Positions 40,814 through 48,364 of a DNA stretch of 64,000 nucleotides are shown here, piece after piece; position 1 is the first letter of the stretch; the number at the start of each line of letters is the position of its first letter. Location: positions 1,550,001 through 1,614,000 of the forward strand of contig NZ_VCIA01000001.1 of the NCBI RefSeq assembly GCF_005887555.1, given 5' to 3'. The translations under genes and the position numbers were made by a program. Source of the stretch: Lentibacillus cibarius (GTDB lineage Bacteria; Bacillota; Bacilli; Bacillales; Amphibacillaceae). The notes below the pieces were generated by a model, which worked only from the letters and a program-made list of their open reading frames with translations, ran no database searches and had not been told where the DNA came from.

Positions 40814-41374
40814 TTATTCCGGATAGACCGCACGTTTGCCGCCGATTAGTTTTGGCCTGGTTCGGGCGGTAGTCACCCGTGCATTCCCAACCGTTCGGTG
40901 TTTAAGTCGGAGCGGGATGGCTACTGGCCGCAAATGCATGCCTATCATCGTTTCCCCGATATCGATACCATGATCTGCCGTTACGGTTTCGGCAACAACA
41001 GGATCTTTCATCGATTTATAAGCGTAAGATGCCATGGAACCGCCTGCTTTTGGAACAGGAACAGCGGTGACTTCTTGGAATTGATGCCGCTTTAGTGTTT
41101 CCCGTTCCATGACCAGTGCACGGTTCAGATGTTCGCAGCTTTGGAAAGCGAGATTAATGCCAGTTTCAGTCTGCAGTGATGTCAGCGCTTCATAAATAAT
41201 CGAAGCAAGTTCTTCGCTGCCGGATGTGCCAATGCGTTCACCAGCAACCTCACTCGTCGAACAGCCGACAACAACGAGGTCACTTGCTCGTAAATGCCCG
41301 CTTGCAGCCCACTCATTGACAATCAAATCCACATCCGCTTTGACCTGTTCATGCAAATTCGAAGCATCACACAT
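40814..41374 (-). CDS. ywlG: UPF0340 / TIGR01440 family protein YwlG
   Basis: A 186-residue cytosolic protein. LVVVGCSTSEVAGERIGTSG near residue 35-55 and HRTVGNARVTTARTRPKLIGG at the C-terminus identify the family. Its biochemical role is unknown; the fold is reported as a helical hairpin-containing alpha/beta protein. AGGGGTG precedes ATG 41374. It sits in the ywlE-ywlF-ywlG-glyA order of B. subtilis. Confidence 0.88.
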   Translation of the reverse strand: MCDASNLHEQVKADVDLIVNEWAASGHLRASDLVVVGCSTSEVAGERIGTSGSEELASIIYEALTSLQTETGINLAFQSCEHLNRALVMERETLKRHQFQEVTAVPVPKAGGSMASYAYKSMKDPVVAETVTADHGIDIGETMIGMHLRPVAIPLRLKHRTVGNARVTTARTRPKLIGGKRAVYPE

Positions 41375-41414
41375 ACAAATCACCCCTGGCTATAAATTTA
41401 TTCCTAGCGCAGTA

Positions 41415-41855
41415 TCAGCTGTTTTCGTACGCTGCTACTTTGTCCAGACGATTGGTGTGCCGGCCACCGTCGAATGCTGTTTCCAGCCAGACTTTTGCGA
41501 TTTCACGCGCGAGTCCCGGACCAATCACCCGCTCTCCCATCGCCAATACGTTCGAGTCATTGTGCTGACGGGTTAGTTTGGCACTATACACATCGCTAAC
41601 GAGTGCGCAGCGGATACCCTTTACTTTGTTTGCGGTAATGGACATGCCAATGCCTGTTCCACAAATGAAAATGCCCCGGTCAAACTCACCGTTTGCTACC
41701 CGTTCTGCCGCTGGTAGCGCATAGTCGGGATAGTCAACCGACGTCTCACAGGAGCAACCTGCATCCTCATAAGTAATATCCATTTCGTCCAAAAGCTTTT
41801 TCACTTCATTACGGAGCGTCATTCCCGCGTGGTCTGCTGTTATGAGTACATTCAT
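41415..41855 (-). CDS. rpiB: Ribose 5-phosphate isomerase B
   Basis: A 146-residue sugar-phosphate isomerase (RpiB/LacAB family) of the pentose phosphate pathway. The catalytic Cys is in FICGTGIGMSITANKVKG, the N-terminal ADHAGMTLRNEVKKLL motif binds the substrate, and RQHNDSNVLAMGERV contributes to the partner active site. Called ywlF in older B. subtilis annotation. It follows ywlE by about 60 bp. Confidence 0.95.
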   Translation of the reverse strand: MNVLITADHAGMTLRNEVKKLLDEMDITYEDAGCSCETSVDYPDYALPAAERVANGEFDRGIFICGTGIGMSITANKVKGIRCALVSDVYSAKLTRQHNDSNVLAMGERVIGPGLAREIAKVWLETAFDGGRHTNRLDKVAAYENS

Positions 41856-41916
41856 GTGAATACGTCCTTTCTTCCTGTTGTTTTATAGCCACCGTTCTAA
41901 CACGGCCTACTCCCAT

Positions 41917-42519
41917 TTAGCTATCCAATTTTTCCACCAGTTTATTCACATACGTTTCCAATTCAGTCAGCGTCTGCTCGTAGATGGTTCTCCCGCCGCC
42001 AAACGGGTCGGCTATATCATAATCGATCAGGGCCGCTTCCAGTTGACGGATTTTTTCCCATTCGCTTTGTAAATGTTTCTCCAATTCCTGCTCAAGCTGT
42101 TTACCGTCAAGATGCCGGAACTCCTGCATCAGGCGCGCTCGTTTCTCCTCATAGTCGGCACGCCGCTGGGTCAGTTCCTTCCACCGATCTTCATCGGCTT
42201 GGGAGACATATTCTTTCAGCGTGTAATATTTTTCCTGAAAGTCGGGAAATTCCATGATGAGCGACTGCTTATGCCCTGTCGTCATCGTCAGAACCAGATC
42301 CGCCCAACGGAGCAATTCGTCTGTCACCGGCTGTGATGCTGTATTTATGGAAATGCCTTTTTGTTTCAGCACCTCGATTGCCTGGTCATTCGGGCGCTGG
42401 CTATGCGCAGCAAAGATACCCGCCGATTGAACCGCGGCAGCAGGCACTTTCTGTTTTAATAACGCTTCTGCCATGGGACTCCGGCATGTATTACCGGTGC
42501 AAACAAACAATATATTCAT
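41917..42519 (-). CDS. ywlE: Low-molecular-weight protein arginine phosphatase YwlE with internal insertion
   Basis: A 200-residue phosphatase of the LMW-PTP fold. The P-loop is CTGNTCRSP with Cys7; Thr11 is the residue that favours phospho-arginine over phospho-tyrosine. The general acid Asp171 lies in ADPFGGGRTIYEQT. YwlE counteracts the arginine kinase McsB. B. subtilis YwlE has about 150 residues; here a ~58-residue charged, probably coiled-coil segment (about residues 108-166, rich in Glu, Arg, Gln, Lys) is inserted between LKEYVSQ and the DPFGG loop. The insertion keeps the frame and uses ordinary codons. Confidence 0.9.
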   Translation of the reverse strand: MNILFVCTGNTCRSPMAEALLKQKVPAAAVQSAGIFAAHSQRPNDQAIEVLKQKGISINTASQPVTDELLRWADLVLTMTTGHKQSLIMEFPDFQEKYYTLKEYVSQADEDRWKELTQRRADYEEKRARLMQEFRHLDGKQLEQELEKHLQSEWEKIRQLEAALIDYDIADPFGGGRTIYEQTLTELETYVNKLVEKLDS

Positions 42520-42746
42520 CAGAGTACCTCCGCAAGCTGATAATCCTATATAAACTATACCATAAAATCGGCCGTATTGTCAGAAAAAAATGAGGAAATG
42601 TCACCTTTAAACTTTATGAGCGATTTTTCTCACTTCCTGCCTACTTCAAAACTCAACCTCTGTAAAAAATTTAAGCTCCTAGAGTTGACTGTGGCCAACT
42701 TGCATCTTGACTTATAACAACTGTTTTAACATCCGATTTAATAAGT

Positions 42747-42787
42747 AAAAACGCTTGGATAGGTTATGGCTTATCCAAGCGTTTTTT
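42747..42787. terminator. Bidirectional terminator between ywlE and the small-gene array
   Basis: AAAAACGCTTGGATA and TATCCAAGCGTTTTT form a perfect 15-bp stem around a 10-base loop. It isolates ywlE from minus-strand transcription arriving from the array. Confidence 0.88.
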
Positions 42788-42879
42788 GTTTTGTTTTATT
42801 ATTTCCTTTCACAATAGCGCGCGTTTTTTTGCACTGTGATTTATTAATACCAGAACGGTATTTAGGAAAACAATTTGAA

Positions 42880-43182
42880 AAGCAACAGATATTATAATTA
42901 CACCAGCTCGACAATATTGGTGTTGATATTAATATAGATGCCGATGCTATTGCACGACGATTGGATCCGGAAAATCCAACTGCAAAAAGAGTTGCTGCGG
43001 GAAAAGGTTCAATTGAAACAACCCTTGCTGGAAAGAATGCGCTTAAACAAATAGCGAAAGCAAAAGAATATGGTTATGAAGTGACTATGCTTTAATTGCA
43101 CTCGGGTAATGTTAGTAAAAATATCGAAAGAGTTGCAATGAGGGTTAAGAATGGCGGTCATGTTATTTATTCCGTGAAAGCG
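42880..43182 (+). pseudogene. Zeta-toxin-like kinase remnant
   Basis: Reading frame 42928 on the plus strand gives INIDADAIARRLDPENPTAK, then SIETTLAGKNALKQIAKAKE and, after an in-frame TAA at 43093-43095, NIERVAMRVKNGGHVI. These correspond in order to the conserved NADEIA...PENP, ETTLSGK and NIERVKxRVxxGGH segments of zeta/UNAG-kinase toxins. The N-terminal P-loop is missing, about 20 residues are deleted before the ETTL motif, and the frame is interrupted, so it is a decayed fragment. It lies on the strand opposite to the small-gene array, whose first repeat abuts its 3' end. Confidence 0.7.
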
Positions 43183-43200
43183 CCCGATCGTAAAATTTTT

Positions 43201-43389
43201 CTAACTACTTTTGTTATTTTTTAAGCTTAATAACTCATAAAGGCAGATACAAAAGAGAAAAATTACGCCTAAAATTATAAAGCTACTTACTTTAGGTAAA
43301 TCTAAAATAAAGATTATTAAGATAAATATAATAGCAACTATACTCGCTTCTAAATATTCTCTTTTCTTTGAATTTCTTTTGTTGGGCAT
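43201..43389 (-). CDS. Array gene 8: small two-helix membrane protein
   Basis: A 62-residue protein: a basic N-terminus (MPNKRNSKKREYLEA), two hydrophobic helices (about 16-32 and 36-54) and a short polar tail. GGGAGTG lies five bases before the ATG. No family recognised. It is the last gene of the minus-strand array. Confidence 0.6.
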   Translation of the reverse strand: MPNKRNSKKREYLEASIVAIIFILIIFILDLPKVSSFIILGVIFLFCICLYELLSLKNNKSS

Positions 43390-43476
43390 AATATCACTCC
43401 CACACTATGGCTCCAATAAGTGAATACACGCTTATTAAACAACTGCGCCCGATTGTGTAGCAAAGTATATTCCAAT

Positions 43477-44175
43477 CTAAATCTCAGCACCCCCTGAAGA
43501 TTCCTTCTCTTCGTTACTCAATTGCGCAGAGTATTGCGCAATTTTATTGCTAACAAAAAGGAATGCTAAAAAAATCAAAGCGCTAAATATCCAACCACTT
43601 ATATTCATATATATAATTACTTTATCGTAGCCGTTTGCTCCATATGATTTGATTAAAGATGCCTTTAATGAATTCAAAAAAAGACCACGAAAAACAAATA
43701 ATAAATTTACTAATTGAAACCATAAAAATAAGCCTTTTGATTTATATAACTTTCGACTATCTTTGCGAGAGTAACCCTGCAAGTATGCCACATCTACAGC
43801 GAAATAAAGTGCCAATGGTTTTTTTATTATTGTTGAGATTAAAAAAATCACTCCGAAACCATAGCCAAGATACACCTGATTCCAAAGCATATTATTTGCA
43901 GATGTAGATAATAAATTAACAGCAGTACTAATAAACAACGATGTAATAACGAAAAGCCCAGCTATGTTGAGCTGCTTTTCTTTAATAAAACGATAAACAG
44001 TATAGATAAATCCAGGAACGGTTGACAAAAGTATAGCCGTGTAATCGCCAAGTGGCTCTCTTCCATAATTCCATATTAAAAAGGGTATAGCTCCATAACA
44101 TATCAAATCCAGAATCATAAGTCTTTTATTCATCGGCGTCACCAAGCAATCAAAAAACCCCTTTCTGACATTCAA
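43477..44175 (-). CDS. Array gene 7: multi-pass membrane protein, possibly VC0807-like
   Basis: A protein of up to 232 residues with about six membrane helices. The segment LICYGAIPFLIWNYGREPLG and PGFIYTVYRFIKEKQLNIAG resemble the VC0807/septation-protein-A-like family; the assignment is tentative. The start is unclear: TTG 44175 lacks a good ribosome binding site, and TTG 44145 or ATG 44133 (MNKRLMILDLICYG) fit the family N-terminus better. By far the largest gene of the array. Confidence 0.65.
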   Translation of the reverse strand: MNVRKGFFDCLVTPMNKRLMILDLICYGAIPFLIWNYGREPLGDYTAILLSTVPGFIYTVYRFIKEKQLNIAGLFVITSLFISTAVNLLSTSANNMLWNQVYLGYGFGVIFLISTIIKKPLALYFAVDVAYLQGYSRKDSRKLYKSKGLFLWFQLVNLLFVFRGLFLNSLKASLIKSYGANGYDKVIIYMNISGWIFSALIFLAFLFVSNKIAQYSAQLSNEEKESSGGAEI

Positions 44176-44280
44176 AGGTCATCTCTACAAAATAATATAA
44201 ATTCCCTTTTCTATAAAAATAACGGTTATCTTATTCATGATAAGCGCCCTTTAACGGAAGAAAGCAAGATGTTTCATTCT

Positions 44281-44553
44281 TCACATATTCGAGATTCCTA
44301 TCCCGACAAAAATTAAACCGAATATTATAGAGCTTAATAATAGTATAATGAAGCAGGTAATAATGATAATAAAGTTTCTAAAAGAACCTAGAACGAGATA
44401 TCTGACGAAAGAAACCCAACCTGTTAATACAAATAGTAATATAATACATACTTGTAAAAATTGGGGTAAATATAAATTGTAGGAGACAGGGAAAAAAATA
44501 AGCCACGCTAAAAATAAGTATTGTCCAGTTAGTGATAAAATTAAAAATTTCAA
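44281..44553 (-). CDS. Array gene 6: small three-helix membrane protein
   Basis: A 90-residue, very hydrophobic protein with three predicted helices (about 4-24, 32-52 and 60-86) and only a few charges (VSFVRYLVLGSFRNF between helices 2 and 3). It begins at TTG 44553, seven bases after GGGGAG. No family recognised. Confidence 0.6.
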   Translation of the reverse strand: MKFLILSLTGQYLFLAWLIFFPVSYNLYLPQFLQVCIILLFVLTGWVSFVRYLVLGSFRNFIIIITCFIILLLSSIIFGLIFVGIGISNM

Positions 44554-44602
44554 ACCTTATCTCCCCTTATTCCCGAAAAGCGCCTTTTTGTTGAAGAGAC
44601 AA

Positions 44603-44749
44603 TCAATCCAAAGAGTTTAGCTTATTATATAAGACCCTTTTCTTTCGTTCTATTTTCTTGACCTTTTTAAAAGTAATTAAAGAGAGAATCACTAATAACG
44701 TATACATCTCACTGTATTTATCGTTTTTGTAGTCATTTATAATATCCAT
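44603..44749 (-). CDS. Array gene 5: 48-residue single-helix protein
   Basis: MDIINDYKNDKYSEMYTLLV opens a 48-residue protein with one hydrophobic helix (about 15-27) and a strongly basic tail (FKKVKKIERKKRVL). AAAAGGAGTTGG is well placed before the ATG. It is too short for usual gene calling. Repeats flank it on both sides, as for the other array members. Confidence 0.6.
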   Translation of the reverse strand: MDIINDYKNDKYSEMYTLLVILSLITFKKVKKIERKKRVLYNKLNSLD

Positions 44750-44785
44750 ACAGAACCAACTCCTTTTCAGGAATACTAATTTTAT

Positions 44786-45043
44786 TCAAGGAAAGCGCCC
44801 GATTGTTTTATTTTTTGTTTTTGAAATCCTCAGCCTTTTCTGCAGATATATTACGGCAAAGGCAATGGCAAGGATGTACAATACTCCATCTATAATTCTA
44901 ACAGTTACCGTGTATTCAAAGAATGTACTAGCCAAGAATCGCAGTACCCCAATAGCAACTAAGTCAATTATCATTATCCATTTATAGAACTTGTAACTAA
45001 TAATAATCCCTCCAACTTCCACAAAATGGCCCAATTCAGGCAC
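44786..45043 (-). CDS. Array gene 4: small membrane protein, uncertain start
   Basis: Up to 85 residues with two helices (about 22-40 and 51-66: WIMIIDLVAIGVLRFL, IIDGVLYILAIAFAVIYL) and a basic tail whose last codons (KTIGRFP) are encoded by the GGGCGC repeat itself. The formal GTG start at 45043 has no ribosome binding site. A good one, GGAGGG, lies further in and is followed by ATT ATT ATT, so either an ATT start is used or the start codon has mutated. Confidence 0.5.
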   Translation of the reverse strand: MPELGHFVEVGGIIISYKFYKWIMIIDLVAIGVLRFLASTFFEYTVTVRIIDGVLYILAIAFAVIYLQKRLRISKTKNKTIGRFP

Positions 45044-45137
45044 AGTGCTTATTCAACAACTGCGCCCTATTCTGGAACAATGCCTTTTCAACAACCGCAT
45101 CCTATAGTACGCTCAGAGCTTTTGATAATCGTCCATC

Positions 45138-45254
45138 TTAACCCTTATTACCATTTTTTGTACTTTTGATGGACCGTATAACCATCCAAGTGACGAAACC
45201 AATCAAAGAGACAAAAATGATAAGTGCAATATTGGCAGTACCTATTATTTCCAT
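45138..45254 (-). CDS. Array gene 3: 38-residue single-helix protein
   Basis: MEIIGTANIALIIFVSLIGF is followed by VTWMVIRSIKSTKNGNKG: one membrane helix and a basic tail, like array gene 5. AGGAGGGATAGA precedes the ATG directly. Too short for usual gene calling; its ribosome binding site and its place between two repeats support it. Confidence 0.6.
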   Translation of the reverse strand: MEIIGTANIALIIFVSLIGFVTWMVIRSIKSTKNGNKG

Positions 45255-45342
45255 TCTATCCCTCCTGTTATTGCTGTCCTATATGTGATTGTTCAACTTT
45301 TGCGCCCGTTAATGAAAAAGGCGTTATTACTCCAAAGAATAT

Positions 45343-45669
45343 TTATCCTCTTTTTGATGAACTTGAAAATTTAAATATTGCAACCAATAGGGTAATAATA
45401 CTTAATGCCCAAAAGACACCTGCAAAACCTATTTGTAGCGAATTCTCTTCAGAAGCCATCGGGTGGTTGTAATCAAGTTGTAAAGTAACAGCATTCATAA
45501 AGAAAACGAACGCAATTGATAACAGTATTAAATGCACCAAAATTAACAAATAAGCTATGCTGTTCCTTTTATTTTTAACCCATAACGCGATAGTGGATAT
45601 CGAAAATACTAAAACGATAAAAACAAAACCAATTATCAATAAATTTGGAACCTCTTGCTCTAAAGGCAC
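45343..45669 (-). CDS. Array gene 2: small three-helix membrane protein
   Basis: A 108-residue protein with three helices (about 8-30, 37-60 and 80-100). It starts at GTG 45669 after GGGGGATAATT. No family recognised. Stop codon lies 35 bp before the next repeat core. Confidence 0.62.
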   Translation of the reverse strand: MPLEQEVPNLLIIGFVFIVLVFSISTIALWVKNKRNSIAYLLILVHLILLSIAFVFFMNAVTLQLDYNHPMASEENSLQIGFAGVFWALSIITLLVAIFKFSSSSKRG

Positions 45670-45795
45670 AATTATCCCCCTAACCTTTTACCTTAAAATT
45701 ATAACTACTTTAACAACGCGCAATGAAGTTGTTCAACATAATGGCCCATTTCATTAAGGGCGCCAATACTTATTCCCTATTAGCGCCCGATTGCT

Positions 45796-46113
45796 TTATA
45801 ATGCGCTTCTTTCGCGATACAAGCGCAACGTAAGTGCATTTAACAAAATGGTAACTATGACAAGTACCGTTGAAGCAACAGCTACACCGCGCATTGTATC
45901 TGCCAGTGCAGCAAAGTCTTCAATTTTTACCAAGTAAAGGTTGTAAAAAATTTGAAAACATATTGCGATAGCACAAACGCTAAAACTGATAATGGTAAGA
46001 GCAATCCATTTCATATTCATCTGTTTTTTACCTACCGCAAGATTAATAAAAAGAATTATCCAAGCTATTAAACCAAGCATCAAACTGCCGAGGTTAAGCA
46101 AACCAGCACCCAT
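45796..46113 (-). CDS. Array gene 1: small three-helix membrane protein
   Basis: A 105-residue protein: helices at about 8-27, 34-58 and 75-97, with a KKQMNMKW basic turn. AAGGTGGG precedes the ATG by 11 bases. Its stop lies eight bases before a GGGCGC core. First gene of the array in the direction of transcription; no promoter could be placed with confidence upstream. Confidence 0.62.
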   Translation of the reverse strand: MGAGLLNLGSLMLGLIAWIILFINLAVGKKQMNMKWIALTIISFSVCAIAICFQIFYNLYLVKIEDFAALADTMRGVAVASTVLVIVTILLNALTLRLYRERSAL

Positions 46114-46275
46114 TATAAGTCATCCCACCTTCATTTTCTTTCTAAATTTCTCCTCAATCTGGCCCGTTTGTTGAAGAACAAAATGTTCATATCCTTGTAT
46201 ATATTCTAACATATATTAGAAAAAATCTTTGTATTCTTTTATTTAGACTTTTTATTAACGGAGCATTTGACATCA

Positions 46276-46320
46276 AAAAACATTATACCAATGACTACGT
46301 TAAATGGTATGATGTTTCTT
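46276..46320 (-). terminator. Terminator-like hairpin upstream of the small-gene array
   Basis: AAACATTATACCA pairs with TGGTATGATGTTT with one mismatch; on the minus strand it is followed by six T. With the mntP terminator it separates the array from mntP. Confidence 0.75.
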
Positions 46321-46471
46321 GTTAATTCAGTTTTTCTCCATCAAAAGAGAACCAATTTTAGAAGTAGCTTTTATGTTTATCAAGGTTGTCAAGGTAACAA
46401 TTAGAAGTGTTTCAAGCTTGTCACAGTTAACTGTAGGTTCTTCATCTTTTGATGCGAAGGTTGAGTTAATT

Positions 46472-46507
46472 TAAAAAAGACTTTCCACCGTTACTAGCAG
46501 AAAGTCC
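46472..46507 (-). terminator. Terminator of mntP
   Basis: GACTTTC and GAAAGTC form a stem followed by six T on the minus strand, 13 bases past the mntP stop codon. Confidence 0.8.
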
Positions 46508-46519
46508 GTTCGTCCAGGT

Positions 46520-47074
46520 TTAGCCAAACAGAACATACAGCCCGAACCCGCAAAGAATACTGCCGCCGAGCATTTCACTGTACACACCAAGCAATCCATG
46601 CACTTTTCTCCCTAAGATCATCCCGGCCCACGTAAGGACCATGCTGGCGGTGGCGAACGACAATAACGTCACCACTGTTCGTACTTCTGACATACCAAGG
46701 CTAAGCCCAACGGAAAAACTGTCAAGGCTGACACTGAGAGCAAAGAACAACAGCCCCATCCCTGCAGGCTGCACCAGTTTTGGAGATTCATAGTTAAACG
46801 CGGAGAAAAACATTTGTGCTCCAATACCAAACAACAACAGTCCACCGATTAGTGTTGTATAATCACCAAATTGACCCGAAATGGCTTGTCCCAGCAAAAT
46901 ACCAATAAACGGCATGATGATATGAAAGATGCCAATGACCACTCCGATAAATGCAATCCGTTTCAGCCTGAGCTGCTGCATCCCCAGACCAAGGCTGACG
47001 GAAAAGGCATCCATCCCGAGCGCAATGGCCATAAACATAATTGATACGAATTCCCCTGCATAATAAACTGCCAT
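46520..47074 (-). CDS. mntP: Manganese efflux pump MntP
   Basis: A 184-residue membrane protein with six helices arranged as two DUF204 repeats. The metal-binding acidic residues are in ALGMDAFSVSLGLG and ALSVSLDSFSVGLSLG, which repeat the same D-x-F/S pattern. It exports Mn2+ across the cytoplasmic membrane. It was named ywlD in B. subtilis and lies next to ywlC there too. No yybP-ykoY riboswitch could be recognised in the 175-bp upstream gap. Confidence 0.92.
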   Translation of the reverse strand: MAVYYAGEFVSIMFMAIALGMDAFSVSLGLGMQQLRLKRIAFIGVVIGIFHIIMPFIGILLGQAISGQFGDYTTLIGGLLLFGIGAQMFFSAFNYESPKLVQPAGMGLLFFALSVSLDSFSVGLSLGMSEVRTVVTLLSFATASMVLTWAGMILGRKVHGLLGVYSEMLGGSILCGFGLYVLFG

Positions 47075-47251
47075 CGATAATCCTCCCTGGACATGCTACT
47101 TCACTATATGCACGGGAGGATGCAAATATGTTTTGACATAGACGGTCAGACTATATGTTTGCTTGAATAAAACACCTTACTCAGTCATTTTCTATCACTT
47201 ATCCATAACCAGACATCTCGCTATCGAAAAACTTGTGATGAAGTTATTTTT

Positions 47252-48274
47252 TCACTCGCTGATATAGTTGGTGGCTGCTTTTCGCAGACGGTTCATGATG
47301 GCCTGTCCAATGCTTGTCTCCGGAAATGTTTCACATAAAATAACATCGACGTCTGCATGCTTAAACAATCGCAATGCATCATAGATATTGGCTGCTACTT
47401 CCGGTAACGTAGCGCCGAGCGGGGTGACTTTGTCCGCTTGTAGCTTGTTAGCCGTATCTGTCCCGGCCATGACACCGACGCGTTTTTGCTGCTTGTGTTC
47501 TGCGTCAATGACAGCCTGAATGTTTTCCGGTGGTCCGGCTACGAGCCACAACGGTACTTCCGGCGCATAATGCGTATATTTCATGCCTGGTGCTTTCGGT
47601 TTTTCACCGGTACTTGCGAGCGCCGGATCGACCATCACCGTACCGCACACTGCTTGTAGTTGTTCTTTCGTGATGCCGCCCGGCCGTAAAATTACCGGTA
47701 TGCCCTGTGTACAATCGACCACCGTTGATTCCAGACCAACCCCGGTCGGCCCTGCATCGACAAGCCCGGCTATCTTGCCATGAAGATCACTCCACACATG
47801 GTCAGCTGTCGTTGGGCTTGGTTTGCCGGATACATTCGCACTCGGCGCGGCTATTGGGGTGTTGCAGGCTTCGAGCAATGCCTGTGCAACCGGGTGGTCA
47901 GGAATACGCACACCGATTGTGGATAACCCTGCCGTTACATTGCGTGCACATATGCCTTTTTCGGGGAGCACTAATGTGATAGGTCCGGGCGTGAATGCAT
48001 CTACCAATTGTTCGGCAACCGGCGGCAATGTACCCACAAGACTGCGCAATTGCGGCAAAGAGGCTACGTGCGCAATCAATGGGTTATCCCCAGGCCGTCC
48101 TTTTGCTTCGAATATACGCGCAACAGCTGCTTCATTCGTTGCGTCGGCACCAAGGCCGTAAACTGTTTCAGTCGGAAAGGCAACCGTTTCCCCGTTCCGC
48201 ATCAGGGCGGCTGCTTCCTGAATAGCATTGTCATCTATCTCGTCTCTATGGATGATCCATCGTTTCGTTTCCAT
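47252..48274 (-). CDS. tsaC: Threonylcarbamoyl-AMP synthase (Sua5/TsaC type)
   Basis: A 340-residue enzyme that makes threonylcarbamoyl-AMP from threonine, bicarbonate and ATP for tRNA t6A37 formation. The N-terminal YrdC domain (about 15-210) has AFPTETVYGLGADA, FEAKGRPGDNPLIAH and APSANVSGKPSPT; a C-terminal Sua5 domain follows, so this is the long form. B. subtilis YwlC has about the same length (346). It lies next to a DnaA-box cluster (see 48350-48735). Confidence 0.95.
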   Translation of the reverse strand: METKRWIIHRDEIDDNAIQEAAALMRNGETVAFPTETVYGLGADATNEAAVARIFEAKGRPGDNPLIAHVASLPQLRSLVGTLPPVAEQLVDAFTPGPITLVLPEKGICARNVTAGLSTIGVRIPDHPVAQALLEACNTPIAAPSANVSGKPSPTTADHVWSDLHGKIAGLVDAGPTGVGLESTVVDCTQGIPVILRPGGITKEQLQAVCGTVMVDPALASTGEKPKAPGMKYTHYAPEVPLWLVAGPPENIQAVIDAEHKQQKRVGVMAGTDTANKLQADKVTPLGATLPEVAANIYDALRLFKHADVDVILCETFPETSIGQAIMNRLRKAATNYISE

Positions 48275-48330
48275 CAGCTTTGTCCCTCTTTTCTATCGTA
48301 CATTGTAGCTGATGGTTGCTTTCTACGCAA

Positions 48331-48364
48331 AAAGAAAGCAGCCTGTTCGTTATTCACAGGCTGT
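48331..48364 (-). terminator. Terminator of ywlB
   Basis: CAGCCTGT and ACAGGCTG form a stem, followed on the minus strand by CTTTCTTTTT. It lies between ywlB and tsaC and overlaps the first DnaA box. Confidence 0.65.

Larger units (their letters stand above)
43166..46180 (-). repeat. Array of about ten GGGCGC-centred repeats separating small genes
   Basis: Read on the minus strand, each copy has ATCGGGCGC (or a close variant), five to seven free bases, and TTGAATAAG. Cores lie at plus-strand 43180, 43445, 44244, 44580, 44795, 45062, 45097 (degenerate), 45302, 45735 (degenerate), 45783 and 46161. Several copies also show an upstream TTCAACAA that pairs with TTGTTGAA, making an imperfect hairpin. 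Nearly every gap between the eight small genes holds one, and two gaps (45045-45107 and 45731-45796) hold two in a row. Stop codons sit near or inside the repeat (the gene at 44786-45043 ends within it), and the next ribosome binding site follows shortly after it. Confidence 0.8.

Noticed and set aside
47075..47251. Manganese riboswitch (yybP-ykoY) upstream of mntP
   Set aside because: The gap is short and I could not find the conserved paired loops; an inverted word pair near 47090 is too small.
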